NCBI GenBank assembly: GCA_031253985.1 | Contig: JAIRVH010000185.1 | Span: forward strand, 1-64,000 | Direction of reading: 5' to 3' | DNA: 64,000 bases | From: Sphingobacterium sp. | Lineage (GTDB): Bacteria > Bacteroidota > Bacteroidia > Sphingobacteriales > Sphingobacteriaceae | Shown here: positions 8,262-18,400 of the stretch, piece by piece | How the letters are laid out: every line of letters starts with the position of its first letter | Position numbering within the stretch: position 1 is the stretch's first letter | Program-made: the position numbers and the translations under genes | The notes under the pieces: model-generated | Told to the model about the DNA's origin: nothing | The model's input: the letters and a program-made list of their open reading frames with translations, nothing else | The model's database searches: none

Positions 8262-10088
8262 ATGAAATTAAAAAAATTCACATATATCGTTTTGGGACTC
8301 ACTTGCAGTTTTTTGGTAGCCTGCAATAGCAATTTTTTAAATCGGGAACCATTAGATCAGTTATCCACCAGTGGGAGTCTAGCATCAACCAACGAACTGC
8401 GATTATATATCAACCAGTTTTATCAAACCCTCCCCAACCACCCGAGCACAACTGGCGGAAATGGTATTGCATTTGAAGATGCCAAAACAGATAATATGAT
8501 TTTTACCAATGTCGACAATCGCTTAAATGGACAGTTGACCGTATCAAATGCAACATCTATCAGTGAGTATACACAGATCAGATCGCTTAATTTTTTCCTC
8601 AAACAATCCGCTAACGCAAAAGGAAACCAATCAGAAATAAACAGATATCTCGGTGAGGCCTATTTTTTCAGAGCTTGGTACTATTTTGAATTGGTTAAAA
8701 AATATGGCGATGTAACCTGGGTCAACCAGCTTCTAAACTCAGAAGATGAATCTACCTTTTTGGCACGTGATAGCCGAATTGTCATTGTAGACTCCATCCT
8801 CAATGACCTCAACCGATCTGCTGCACTGCTACCCTCGCAGTCGACCAATACCAGCATGCGTCTTCACAAGGACGTTGCATTAACGCTTAAATCACGTGTA
8901 GCACTCTATGAAGGTACTTGGCAACGGTATCACAAATTAAAAGCAACGCCATTTTTCACGCCGACAGTTACTGAAAACAAAATTAAAGATTACTTGACGC
9001 AAGCCCGTGATGCCGCAAAAGAGATTATTGATGGCAATCGATGGAAAATATATAGTACCGGCAGATACAACGATGACTACCGGAACATGTTCAATACGGC
9101 CGATCTCTCGACAAATAGTGAAGTCATGCTTTACCGCCGCTACAACCCTGCCGAAAATATCGGTCACGGTGTATCCAAATATTTATCTACCGGAGGTGGT
9201 GATATCGGACTGACACAGAGCTTAGTCAGTGATTACCTTACTATAGATGGAAAGCCATTTGTCGGAACCTTGCAAAACAGTATCCAACAAGTCTATGGTC
9301 AAGACATGCTGCCAACAGTCCGTGACCCACGCCTATCGCAAACAGCAGTATTGCCACAAGCACCCTTACGTCCTGATGCTGTAGCAGCCAACTTCCCTCC
9401 GATCAACCAGAGTGGATTTAATCGTTCTACTACTGGATACCCCATGTATAAATATGTAGAATACACGAATCTCGCGGCGGTTACCGATGATGGGATGAGT
9501 GCTGCACCTGTGATCTATTTCCGTTATGCGGAGGTCTTACTGAATTATGCCGAAGCGCTTGCCGAACTGAAAGAAGATCCCACTAAAATAGTTCAGGCCA
9601 TACACCCCCTTCGTGCGCGACTGAATCTGCCGGATATGGATTTTGACCGTGAATATAATACTACAGCAAGCTATCCATTTTCAACGTTGGACAAATATAT
9701 TCAGGCAGTACGCCGCGAGCGCCGTGTGGAGATGGTAGCGGAAGGCCAGCGTCTACAGGATATTTTCCGTTGGGCAGCAGCTGACCAGCTCATTGTCGGA
9801 AAACGTCCTTTAGGCATACTGTTCATTGGCAGCAATATTGCACAGGAAAATACGAGCACAGGATTTTACAAAGATAACTTGCTTTACTACGATAATGCTC
9901 CTGCAGGCAAAAGCATTAACTTTTTTCTCTCTGGAAATCCTGGAGATGCCTATAGATATATGGATCCCTATAAAAGTGTATTGCCCTCAGGCTACAAATT
10001 TAGGGTAGAACGGGATTATCTGCTACCTATTCAGCAACGAATGATCGAGTTGACAGGTGGAAAATGGAAACAAAATCCCAATTGGTAA
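8262..10088 (+). CDS. SusD/RagB-family substrate-binding lipoprotein (locus A)
   Basis: A 608-residue surface lipoprotein that forms the lid of the SusC channel. The signal peptide ends in a lipobox (SFLVAC, Cys21). The N-terminal SusD part contains YLGEAYFFRAWYYFELVKKYG, the TPR-like core typical of the family; the C-terminal part has IYFRYAEVLLNYAEALAEL and the RRERRVEMVAEGQRLQDIFRW-type ending that many SusD proteins share. It begins 9 bases after susC and is followed by a small lipoprotein gene and a sulfatase, so all four are likely one transcript. Confidence 0.92.
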   Translation: MKLKKFTYIVLGLTCSFLVACNSNFLNREPLDQLSTSGSLASTNELRLYINQFYQTLPNHPSTTGGNGIAFEDAKTDNMIFTNVDNRLNGQLTVSNATSISEYTQIRSLNFFLKQSANAKGNQSEINRYLGEAYFFRAWYYFELVKKYGDVTWVNQLLNSEDESTFLARDSRIVIVDSILNDLNRSAALLPSQSTNTSMRLHKDVALTLKSRVALYEGTWQRYHKLKATPFFTPTVTENKIKDYLTQARDAAKEIIDGNRWKIYSTGRYNDDYRNMFNTADLSTNSEVMLYRRYNPAENIGHGVSKYLSTGGGDIGLTQSLVSDYLTIDGKPFVGTLQNSIQQVYGQDMLPTVRDPRLSQTAVLPQAPLRPDAVAANFPPINQSGFNRSTTGYPMYKYVEYTNLAAVTDDGMSAAPVIYFRYAEVLLNYAEALAELKEDPTKIVQAIHPLRARLNLPDMDFDREYNTTASYPFSTLDKYIQAVRRERRVEMVAEGQRLQDIFRWAAADQLIVGKRPLGILFIGSNIAQENTSTGFYKDNLLYYDNAPAGKSINFFLSGNPGDAYRYMDPYKSVLPSGYKFRVERDYLLPIQQRMIELTGGKWKQNPNW

Positions 10089-10121
10089 AAAGTACAGGCA
10101 AAAATTAAAGATCCAAAAAAC

Positions 10122-10508
10122 ATGAAGACAGTTGAATTGACTACAAAAAATATTTTTTTCTTATGTTGCATTGTTCTATTATTCTTATTTAATGCATGTA
10201 AGAAGGAAAACCTTCCCGTAAAACCGCAGCCCGGTCCCTTTAGCGTAAGCAGCACATTGACGGCAGAAGTTAGCAAATCTGCGAATACATATACACTTAC
10301 TATCGATGGTCATACCAATGGCTGGTGGATCACCCTGCCCGACAATGTCCAGTGGTATACCGTTGAACGTAAATATGGTTCGGGAAACGTAACTCAAAAA
10401 ATAACAATAAAAGCCAACGACAGTGGCGCCGATCGCCAGGGATGGGTAAAGGTCAGCTCTACCTCAAAAGAAGAAACAACAATCAATTTTAAACAGAAAG
10501 CACAATGA
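10122..10508 (+). CDS. Small lipoprotein, BACON-like fold (locus A)
   Basis: A 128-residue lipoprotein: hydrophobic segment then lipobox FLFNAC (Cys26). The mature part is one beta-rich domain: SANTYTLTIDGHTNGWWITLPDNV is followed by a GNVTQKITIKAND-type strand and a closing ETTINFKQKA. This pattern (aromatic pair, then a V..I.V.AN strand, then a final I.F.Q) resembles BACON domains, which in gut Bacteroidota often sit on glycan-acting proteins. Its stop overlaps the sulfatase ATG by four bases (ATGA), implying translational coupling. A role in surface glycan binding is plausible but unproven; the fold call is moderate. Confidence 0.55.
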   Translation: MKTVELTTKNIFFLCCIVLLFLFNACKKENLPVKPQPGPFSVSSTLTAEVSKSANTYTLTIDGHTNGWWITLPDNVQWYTVERKYGSGNVTQKITIKANDSGADRQGWVKVSSTSKEETTINFKQKAQ

Positions 10509-12040
10509 AACTAAAAACGCTCTTATTTCTATTTTTATTACTTCCGCTATTTAAATATGCTTCTGCGCAAAAAAGGCCGAATATTGTCATTATTATCTCG
10601 GATGACCATGCCTATCAGACGATTGGGGCCTATGGATCGAAATATGGGAAAACGCCGCAGATAGACCGCATCGCGGATCAGGGGGCGATATTCAAAAATG
10701 CATTTGTCAATAATTCCATCTGTGGCCCCTCGCGCGCTACGCTGCTGACCGGAAAATACAGCCACAAGAACGGTTTTAAAGATAATGAAACCTCCGAATT
10801 CGATTTCAGCCAGGATCTCTTTGTGAAGCAATTACAAAAGGTTGGTTATAATACAGCTTGGGTCGGTAAGATCCATTTGGGAGACAAATTGCAGGGCTTC
10901 AACTATTATGATATTCTTGTTGGTCAGGGCACTTATTTTAATCCAGATTTTATCAGTAAGCAGGGACGTAAGCAAGTTGCCGGTTATGTATCTGATATCG
11001 TGACCGAAAAAGCAATGAACTGGCTAGATACCGTGGACGCCAACAAACCTTTCTGTTTGGTCATCGGTCATAAGGCAACACACCGCACATGGATGCCAGA
11101 CCCCAAAGATTTTGGCACCTATGATACTGTAAATTTTACGTTGCCAAAAACTTTCTATGATAACTACCAAAGCAGAGAAGCGGCAGCACTGCAAGAAATG
11201 TCCATTGATAAGGACATGAAGATGGGCTATGATCTAAAGATGTTCAAATCATTGGAAGACATGATGGCTGACGGCAATTTCAAACGGATGAACCAAGCCC
11301 AAAAAGACAGTTATATCGCCTATTACCGTCCTATTTATGAAAGGCTAAAGCAGGATAATCTGACGGGAAAACAGCTTGCCGAATGGAAATTCCAACGATA
11401 TATGATCGATTACCTTAACACAGCTCAGTCGATGGACCGCAATATTGGCAAAGTACTGGATTATCTGGACCAAAAATCACTGACTGAAAATACCATTGTC
11501 ATCTATCTTTCCGACCAAGGTTTCTACATGGGCGAACATGGCTGGTTTGACAAACGCTGGATGTACGAAGAATCATTTCGCACCCCATTGGTCATGCGCT
11601 ATCCAGCACTATTGCATGCGCATTCAACCATTGACGCAAAAGTTGTCAATGCCGATATTGCACCCACATTATTGGAACTCGCAGCGGTCAGGAAACCGAA
11701 AGATATGCAGGGCGAGTCATTTGTCCATGTACTGAAAAATAATACCGAGGAACATCGCAAGGACTTATTCTATCATTACTTTGAAAATGGAGAACATGCC
11801 GTGAGCCCACATTTTGGGGTGCGGGATGACCGCTATAAATTGATCCGCTATTATAAACGTGTAGAAAACTGGGAACTATTTGATCTCGAAAAAGACCCAC
11901 AGGAGCTCCACAATGTATACACCGATCCTGCATACCGTGGCATCGTCAAAATGATGAAAAAGAAACTTGTCAAGCAAATGCGCAAATTTGATGACAAAGA
12001 GGCCGAAGCGATTTATCGTGTAAATATCGACCGCAAATAG
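10505..12040 (+). CDS. Exported S1-family sulfatase (locus A)
   Basis: A 511-residue arylsulfatase-fold enzyme. Signal peptide 1-21 (cleavage after YASA), so periplasmic or surface exposed. The metal site SDDHAYQTIGAYG (Asp33, Asp34) and the activation motif CGPSR at Cys73, followed by ATLLTGKYSHKNG, are intact; Cys73 must be oxidised to formylglycine by an anaerobic or FGE-type maturase not in the window. The second metal motif appears as YLSDQGFYMGEHGW and a GEHGWFDKRWMYEESFRTP block. Overall layout resembles N-acetylglucosamine-6-O-sulfatase-like members of family S1 (S1_11 is my best guess). It is the last gene of the locus A operon, overlapping the lipoprotein gene by four bases. Confidence 0.9.
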   Translation: MKLKTLLFLFLLLPLFKYASAQKRPNIVIIISDDHAYQTIGAYGSKYGKTPQIDRIADQGAIFKNAFVNNSICGPSRATLLTGKYSHKNGFKDNETSEFDFSQDLFVKQLQKVGYNTAWVGKIHLGDKLQGFNYYDILVGQGTYFNPDFISKQGRKQVAGYVSDIVTEKAMNWLDTVDANKPFCLVIGHKATHRTWMPDPKDFGTYDTVNFTLPKTFYDNYQSREAAALQEMSIDKDMKMGYDLKMFKSLEDMMADGNFKRMNQAQKDSYIAYYRPIYERLKQDNLTGKQLAEWKFQRYMIDYLNTAQSMDRNIGKVLDYLDQKSLTENTIVIYLSDQGFYMGEHGWFDKRWMYEESFRTPLVMRYPALLHAHSTIDAKVVNADIAPTLLELAAVRKPKDMQGESFVHVLKNNTEEHRKDLFYHYFENGEHAVSPHFGVRDDRYKLIRYYKRVENWELFDLEKDPQELHNVYTDPAYRGIVKMMKKKLVKQMRKFDDKEAEAIYRVNIDRK

Positions 12041-12050
12041 AAAGTTTAGT

Positions 12051-12092
12051 AAAAAAAGAGGTTATCTGATGAATCAGATAACCTCTTTTTTT
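12051..12092. terminator. Bidirectional intrinsic terminator between loci A and B
   Basis: A 14-bp perfect stem AGAGGTTATCTGAT / ATCAGATAACCTCT with a GA loop, preceded by a run of A and followed by a run of T, so it can end transcription from both the sulfatase (+) and the GH105 gene (-). Confidence 0.92.
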
Positions 12093-12210
12093 GCTAACAA
12101 ACCTAGTATGCTTTAGCCTCTAAACTGCATTGTTTGAAGTTCAAAGGATTACCTAGAGACATAGAAGGGCTTGGAAATTCCACAGAATTAATGTATTCAC
12201 TGGGCAATAT

Positions 12211-13320
12211 CTATTTGGTACTTCCCTCCAACAGCGCATTGACGCACCACATATAAGCCGCCTGCCCGTGGTAATCGCCGGTATGGCGGGGACGGTCATA
12301 GTAATACTGTTTATCATTCTTTTTATTGGTGCCCACACAGATTTCCGACACTGCTCCCTGATCGTCTACATATTTTGCGAGCGCCAGCCAAGCCTTGCGG
12401 GCAACGGGACCATACTGTTTCTCCCCTAGCCAGCCCTGTTTCACCCCCGATATGATCGCATAAGCAAACATCGCTGAACCCGAGGTTTCGGCCCAGCAGT
12501 CTGCTTGGTCGATCAGCTGATTCCACATGCCACTCTTGCGTTGCTCTTTTTTCAGGCTCTTCATCATTGTTAGATATCCCTTTAATATACGCGGCCGATC
12601 CGGGTGGTCCTGTGGAAGCATGCGCAGCAATTCGGTCATACCTGCCGCCATCCAGCCATTGCCTCGCCCCCAGTAGTAAGGAACATCCGGTGCATGATAG
12701 AACAATCCATTGGGACGCTGCAGCTCATCGAGATAAAGCACCATTTCCCGAGCCGCACGGTCCAGGTATTCGGCTTTGCCAGTTGCTTTAAAAGCAGCGG
12801 CCTGCACGATGGTGATCATGTACATATCGTCGATCCAGAGACGCGTCTGCCAGGAGTATCCTTTTTGCGCCCAGTCCTTGGCTTCCTGACTGGCATTTTG
12901 TGGAAGCTCCCATTGTGTGTCGGCGTAGGGCAAGCCCAGGTCGAGATAACTTTTCTCTTTGGTCAGCTGATAAAGCCGCAAAGGCAGGCTACCGAACATA
13001 TTCAAGTCGACGTGGTTTTTAATGGGCAGCAGCTGCGGCTCACTTGCCGTTAATTTGGAGAACCGCGCCTTCATGGCCTGCATCAACTCCTGATCGCCCG
13101 TTAAATGCGCATAATTAATGGCACCCGTCCAATAGAACGTCTCGGGATAACTGATCCATTTCCCGGCATGCAGCATATGTTTGCCTGCGATAAAGCGGTG
13201 TGCAATGCGATGGCCAACCTCCTTCGGGTCTGCCCCAGTAGGAAAATTTGCCAGATCTGTCTGTGCTGTTAAGAATTGAACCGGGAGAAACAATAAAAAC
13301 AAAAAGATTTTCTTGATCAT
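12211..13320 (-). CDS. GH105 unsaturated glucuronyl/galacturonyl hydrolase (locus B)
   Basis: A 369-residue (alpha/alpha)6-barrel hydrolase of the GH88/GH105 type that removes unsaturated uronic acid from lyase-made oligosaccharides. I start it at the ATG of MIKKIFLF, which gives a clean signal peptide (cleavage after LTA, residue 19); the ORF-track start lies 111 bases upstream and would overlap the SusD gene. Visible motifs: WTGAINYAHL, the catalytic-Asp motif WIDDMYM (Asp164/165), PYYWGRGNGWMAAG and the terminal HTGDYHGQAAYMWC. It is the last gene of a susC-susD-GH105 operon; a polysaccharide lyase to feed it is not in the window. Together with the adjacent sulfatase it points to a sulfated uronic-acid polymer. 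Confidence 0.88.
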   Translation of the reverse strand: MIKKIFLFLLFLPVQFLTAQTDLANFPTGADPKEVGHRIAHRFIAGKHMLHAGKWISYPETFYWTGAINYAHLTGDQELMQAMKARFSKLTASEPQLLPIKNHVDLNMFGSLPLRLYQLTKEKSYLDLGLPYADTQWELPQNASQEAKDWAQKGYSWQTRLWIDDMYMITIVQAAAFKATGKAEYLDRAAREMVLYLDELQRPNGLFYHAPDVPYYWGRGNGWMAAGMTELLRMLPQDHPDRPRILKGYLTMMKSLKKEQRKSGMWNQLIDQADCWAETSGSAMFAYAIISGVKQGWLGEKQYGPVARKAWLALAKYVDDQGAVSEICVGTNKKNDKQYYYDRPRHTGDYHGQAAYMWCVNALLEGSTK

Positions 13321-13391
13321 ACGAACTGGTTTAATGTAATTACGAAATGGTTTTGTAGTATAAATAAGGTGTTTAAAAAATCCTGAACGGC

Positions 13392-15419
13392 CTATTCTGT
13401 TTTGGTTTCGTCCGCTACGGCGTCCTCCCATATATCCCAGACGGGAGTGGTGGGATCATAACCATCATAGCCATAATTTTGCTTTAGTTGTCCTTTAATA
13501 TTGGAGGTAATCGCGACATTGGGGATCGGCCAGTACATATTCTTTTTATCCATTGTATATTTGATATCGCTTAGTCCAGTAGCATTGACATGAATGACGC
13601 CTTTGTTGTAGAGGCTATAATGCATGATGCGCTGGTACCAGTAACTTCCGCCATTGGCATCTGTACCGCTTTGTTTGTCAAAATTGTCCAGATTGTACAC
13701 ATTTCCCCATTCATCCGGTTTACCACTGCGTGCCAGGCAGAGGGACACCCGTTTCAATTCCACATTGCGCCATTCTTCCCAGTAGAGCTCACGCGCCCTT
13801 TCGTTCATAATATCACCGATGCTTACCGATCCCTGGTAGAGCTCGGTACATTTTGCACGCTGACGGACAGCATTTAAATCATCTTTTATTGTTCCATCGG
13901 CCGGATTAATATAATACTTCGCTTCGGCGCGCAAGAGGTAAGCTTCCGCCAGGCGATACAGGTACCAGTCGGCGATACCGCCGTTGGTCGCACCCCGTGA
14001 ACCGTCTGAACCGCTGATATTGGCCTCACTTACGGGGTCATCCAGGAAAAATTTATAATGTGGCACATCGTACCAGCGGCGAATGGTATCGCTGCAAAGG
14101 AGTTTACCCGTTGCGGGATCTTTCAGTGTGACCGGTTTCCCAAAATCTTTGGAAGCCTTATTGTTTACTTTGTAATCTTCCATGCGCACCCAGTTTCCTA
14201 CCTTTGAACTATGGCGCAGGTCGCCTTCATCCGGCTTGCCATTGACAGACCATAGCCCCTGGGTCTGGAAAGATGTAGGGCGGAAAGTCGCGATCCCGCG
14301 GCCAAAGGCGCGCATGTAGTCATATTTTGCATTGTAATCTCCACTGTTCCGTTTGATGTTCAACAGGGCCTGTTTACCATCCGTTGTCTGTATGCGACTG
14401 TCAAAGACAAAGGGATATAAGATCCGCATGGTCAGCATTTTTACGAAAGATTCCGCATCGGCACCGCGATTGGGCATGCCCATGATTACCTCGCGGTTGC
14501 TGGCAATCAGTTTGTTTTCGGGGCGGTGCATATCCCAGATGACGTTACGTGTAATGGGCCAGGTCTGCGCCTCGCCCCCATCGTTAAAGGTTCCGAAGCT
14601 TTCGGTCATCAAAGCATAGCCCGACTGGTCAATTAGGATATCCGTCTGCTCTTTGGCTTTCTGATACTCACCTATGGCCAAGTAACATTTTGCCAGCAGC
14701 ATGCGGCAGGCCCCCTTATTGATCAGACCGATCAGGCTCATATTTTTCTGATCAGGCACCCATTGCACAGCAAACTCCATGTCCTTGGTAATCATCTGCA
14801 AAATGGCATCACGTCTGGTGCTCCGATAATTTTGCTTGGGCACATCGATGATGGTCGTCACCAAAGGCACGTCGCCGTATTCAAAGACCAATGCCATATA
14901 GCGAAAAGCCCGATGAAAATAAGCGCGACCTTTGTAGGCATTTCTATCCTGCTCGCTCAAGGCCTGCACCTGGTCCACATATTTGATAATGGTATTAGCA
15001 TAACTGATCCCTTTGTAGGTTTCATCCCACAGATACCAAAGGCTGTTGGAGCGGTCGAGGTTCTGCAAGCTGGAGTTGTCACTTGTAGGAGTCAGCATGT
15101 TAGCCACATCCGCCAGCATGCTGCGTTTATCAGTATTGCTGGCCACCATCAGTTCGGAGAAGATATACTCCGTACCCAAGGTCAGCATCTCGTTATTGTC
15201 CGTGGCCCAATAGCCCTTGAGGTGGCGGTCACAGATAGCCATGGCCGAAAGCAGGCCCGATTCTGTATTGAAGGTTTCATTGGGTATATAGATAGATAAT
15301 GGATCGGGCCGCAGAAATTCCTTCGAACAGCTGCTTATCGCTAGCGTACCGGCGAGCAAAAAGGCTACGCCCCTGCCGACGGATTTATTTTTTTTTATTA
15401 TATCGTTCATGTACATCAT
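13392..15419 (-). CDS. SusD/RagB-family lipoprotein (locus B)
   Basis: A large SusD homologue, 675 residues from the MMYMNDII start (672 if the third Met is used). The ORF-track start 57 bases further upstream would run into susC and lacks a signal-peptide layout. The lipobox AISSC precedes SKEFLRPDPLS. Family blocks are present: AYFHRAFRYMALVFEYGDVPL, ACRMLLAKCYLAIGEYQKAKE, YRLAEAYLLRAEAKYYI and NERARELYWEEWRNVELKR. It follows susC after 11 bases. The length and the WP-rich end (MYWPIPNVAI) fit the SusD subgroup that accompanies large polysaccharide channels. No TPR anomaly or break is seen. Confidence 0.92.
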   Translation of the reverse strand: MMYMNDIIKKNKSVGRGVAFLLAGTLAISSCSKEFLRPDPLSIYIPNETFNTESGLLSAMAICDRHLKGYWATDNNEMLTLGTEYIFSELMVASNTDKRSMLADVANMLTPTSDNSSLQNLDRSNSLWYLWDETYKGISYANTIIKYVDQVQALSEQDRNAYKGRAYFHRAFRYMALVFEYGDVPLVTTIIDVPKQNYRSTRRDAILQMITKDMEFAVQWVPDQKNMSLIGLINKGACRMLLAKCYLAIGEYQKAKEQTDILIDQSGYALMTESFGTFNDGGEAQTWPITRNVIWDMHRPENKLIASNREVIMGMPNRGADAESFVKMLTMRILYPFVFDSRIQTTDGKQALLNIKRNSGDYNAKYDYMRAFGRGIATFRPTSFQTQGLWSVNGKPDEGDLRHSSKVGNWVRMEDYKVNNKASKDFGKPVTLKDPATGKLLCSDTIRRWYDVPHYKFFLDDPVSEANISGSDGSRGATNGGIADWYLYRLAEAYLLRAEAKYYINPADGTIKDDLNAVRQRAKCTELYQGSVSIGDIMNERARELYWEEWRNVELKRVSLCLARSGKPDEWGNVYNLDNFDKQSGTDANGGSYWYQRIMHYSLYNKGVIHVNATGLSDIKYTMDKKNMYWPIPNVAITSNIKGQLKQNYGYDGYDPTTPVWDIWEDAVADETKTE

Positions 15420-15430
15420 AATTAATCGAA

Positions 15431-18400
15431 TTATAAAGATAAATTCACACCGAAAGTAAAGACCCTTGAGGCCCACGACCCCGTCTCCGGATCGCCGTAT
15501 TCCCAGTCTTTGGTCCAGGTGGCCACATTGCGCACCGTACCGTAGAGCCTGACGCGGTTAAGGTTGTACTTGGAAGTCAAGGAAACCGGCAACGTATAGC
15601 CCACCGAGATATTGTCGAGCCGGATAAATGAGCGGTCATACAGCCGCTCTGCCCCCTCCGCTCCGATTGGTCCTTTTGCCTCGATACGGCCATAGCGGTT
15701 CGTCGGATTGGCCGGCGTCCAGTATTCCTTTGCCGGCAGATTAGCCAGTCCATAAGCCATGCGCCCGCCATCATCATCGTTATTCAGGTAATTGCCCGAG
15801 AGGCTTTTGTGCCCCATGTACGAATAAATATTAAACGAAAAGCTGAGGTCTTTCCAAAGGGTAAATTCATTGCGCATCGACCAGCGGAAACGCGGATCCG
15901 TCTGCCCCAGAAAGACCTTATCATTATTATTATACACAGGCTTTCTGCTATCCCCATTTACTGCATCATCTGCCGTATATACATTGGCCACTCTCGGGTC
16001 ACCAGGAGCCTGCCCGTATTTTGCAGCCTCTGCAGCTTCATTGGCCTGCCAGATGCCGGTAACCTGGTAATTCCAGATTGCGCCGATGGGCTGCCCAATA
16101 AACCAGCCATTCGAGATCTCGTCCATTTCCTTGCGGCCAACCACATTTCCATCGGCATCCAGCACATCCTGGTAGTTCTTATAGAGGTGTACAATCTGAT
16201 TTTTGTTGTAGGAGAAATTGAACGTGGTAGACCATTGCAGATTTTCCTTTTTCAGGTTGACGGTATTTAAGGTCAATTCAATCCCCTTATTATCCACTTG
16301 CCCCAGGTTGGTGGTGATGCTGCTGAATCCTGTAAAATTGGGCAGCTTCTGTTCCATGATCATGTCGTGAGTCTGCATCAGGTAATATTCGAGCGTACCT
16401 GAAATGCGGTTTTTTAGGAACCCAAAATCCAATCCGAAGTTCCATGCTGTAGTTTTTTCCCATTGCAAGTTCGGGTTAGCCAGACGGTCTACCATCAGGT
16501 AGCGGTATTGGACCAGTTCACCCGCCGAGTTGAGGTAACCATGCATCTTGCCACTGCCCGAATACAAGTTGGCGAGCGCCAGATTAGGATCTGCCAGCTG
16601 CCGATTTCCGTTTTTACCGTAGGAAACACGCAGCTTACCATAATCCATTACATCCGTCCATTTGAAGAATTTCTCTTTGGTAAAATTCCAAGCCAGGGCC
16701 ACAGAGGGGAAAGTCGCATAAGGATTGGACGTTCCAAAAGCCGAATATCCATCCCGGCGGATCGAAGTCGTCAGCATATAACGGTCATCGTAGGAATAAA
16801 ATAACCGGGCCAGCAAGGCATCCGCTGTCTGATGGGTATCGTAACTATCAAAGGAGCTGTTTTCCTTCGAACCATTTTTGGTATTGTGAAAGCCAAGGGC
16901 ATCCGAAGGTAAAATATTGCGTGCTTCAATGCGGTCTTTCCAGGACTGCTGTTCCTCCGCCTCCTGTACCAAGGTTACCATCAGGCGATGCTTGTCCGCA
17001 AAGGTCTGTTCCCAGCTGATGGTGTTGTTGAGCGACCAGTCGAACCGTTTGGTCTGCTCGCGGTTCGCACCCCGGTCGGCCGGATTAGAACCCGGCAGTT
17101 CGGCCGACATAAAGTAACGGTCGTGGAAATACTGCAGGCGCGGTGAAGCGTTAAAGGAATAGGTAATGTTAAAGGGGAGTTTTATTTTCGCATTGAAAAT
17201 GGAATTGAAGACCGTATAGCCCTTGTCCAGCTCCAGGTATTTCCGCTGAAAATCATAATTATAACCCCGCTGACTGAATTGCTCACTGAGCGGATATTGT
17301 AAGGGGTTGCCATCGGCATCGGCATAATCCGCATAAGGGCTATTGCGCAATGTCTGGTCTATATCGATGTCTATATTGCCGTCGGAGCGATCCTGAAAAT
17401 TTACATTGGCACCTAACTCCAGCCAGTTGGTCACATGCGCGTTGATCTTCATATTTGCCCGCACAGCCTTGTAGGTATCGCTGACAACAGTTCCCTCATT
17501 TTTAAGATAGCCCATAGACAGGTAATAATTGACCCTATCGCTCGCACCGCTGATGCTCGCGTTGTAATCCTGATTAAAGCCCGTTCGGAAGGTATGATCG
17601 GCCCAGTCAACCGTTTTTCCATCCAGAAAGTTCTGCAGGGCATTTCCCTGCAGGCCCAAGCGGCGGCCCCAGATGCTCCGATCAGACTCCCCCTTCTCAT
17701 TGGTCGACTGCGCGCGCCAGGTATCCAGCGATAAAGACGAAGGCAGCTGATCGGGGTTAATGTAAAAGCCATAAGGTACGGTAAGGTTGCCGTTATCGTC
17801 CCGTGTCTGGTAAGCCTCATATAATCCCGTTGTCGGATTGACGCCATAGGTATTTTTGGTATACCAGTCCTCGCGGTGCTGCAAGTAAGCTTCGGGGCTG
17901 AATCTTTTGCGATACTCGCTCAGTTGCGTTGCACCGGCATTCATAGTCATATTGATCGTCGGTTTGCCCTGTTTCCCCTTTTTTGTACTGATGATAATCA
18001 CACCACTAGCCGCCTTCGAACCGTAGATAGCCGCAGCCGAAGCATCTTTTAGCACATCAATCTGCTCGATGTCATCCGGATTTATTTCAGAAAGCTCACC
18101 GTAGAAAATCATGCCATCGAGCACCAGCAAAGGGTTGTTGTGCCCGCTGTTGCTATCGTAGACCGAGCGTTTACCCCTTACTTCGATGGAGCCACCGCCT
18201 TTTGCCGAGGCATCGTAACCAATATTCAGTCCTGCCGAGCCACGGAGAATATCTTGTACGGTTTTGGGGTTTTCATTGGCGATGTGGTCTGGGTGGATCT
18301 GTGTCACCGAACCCGTCAGATCCTTTTTGCGCATGGTACCATAGCCCACCACCACCACTTCGTCCAGTTCATCAGTCGCCGGACTGAGGACCACGTTGAT

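Noticed and set aside
14763-15299. 178-residue plus-strand ORF inside susD of locus B
   Set aside because: It is antisense to a well-conserved SusD; the GC-rich codon use opens long shadow frames.
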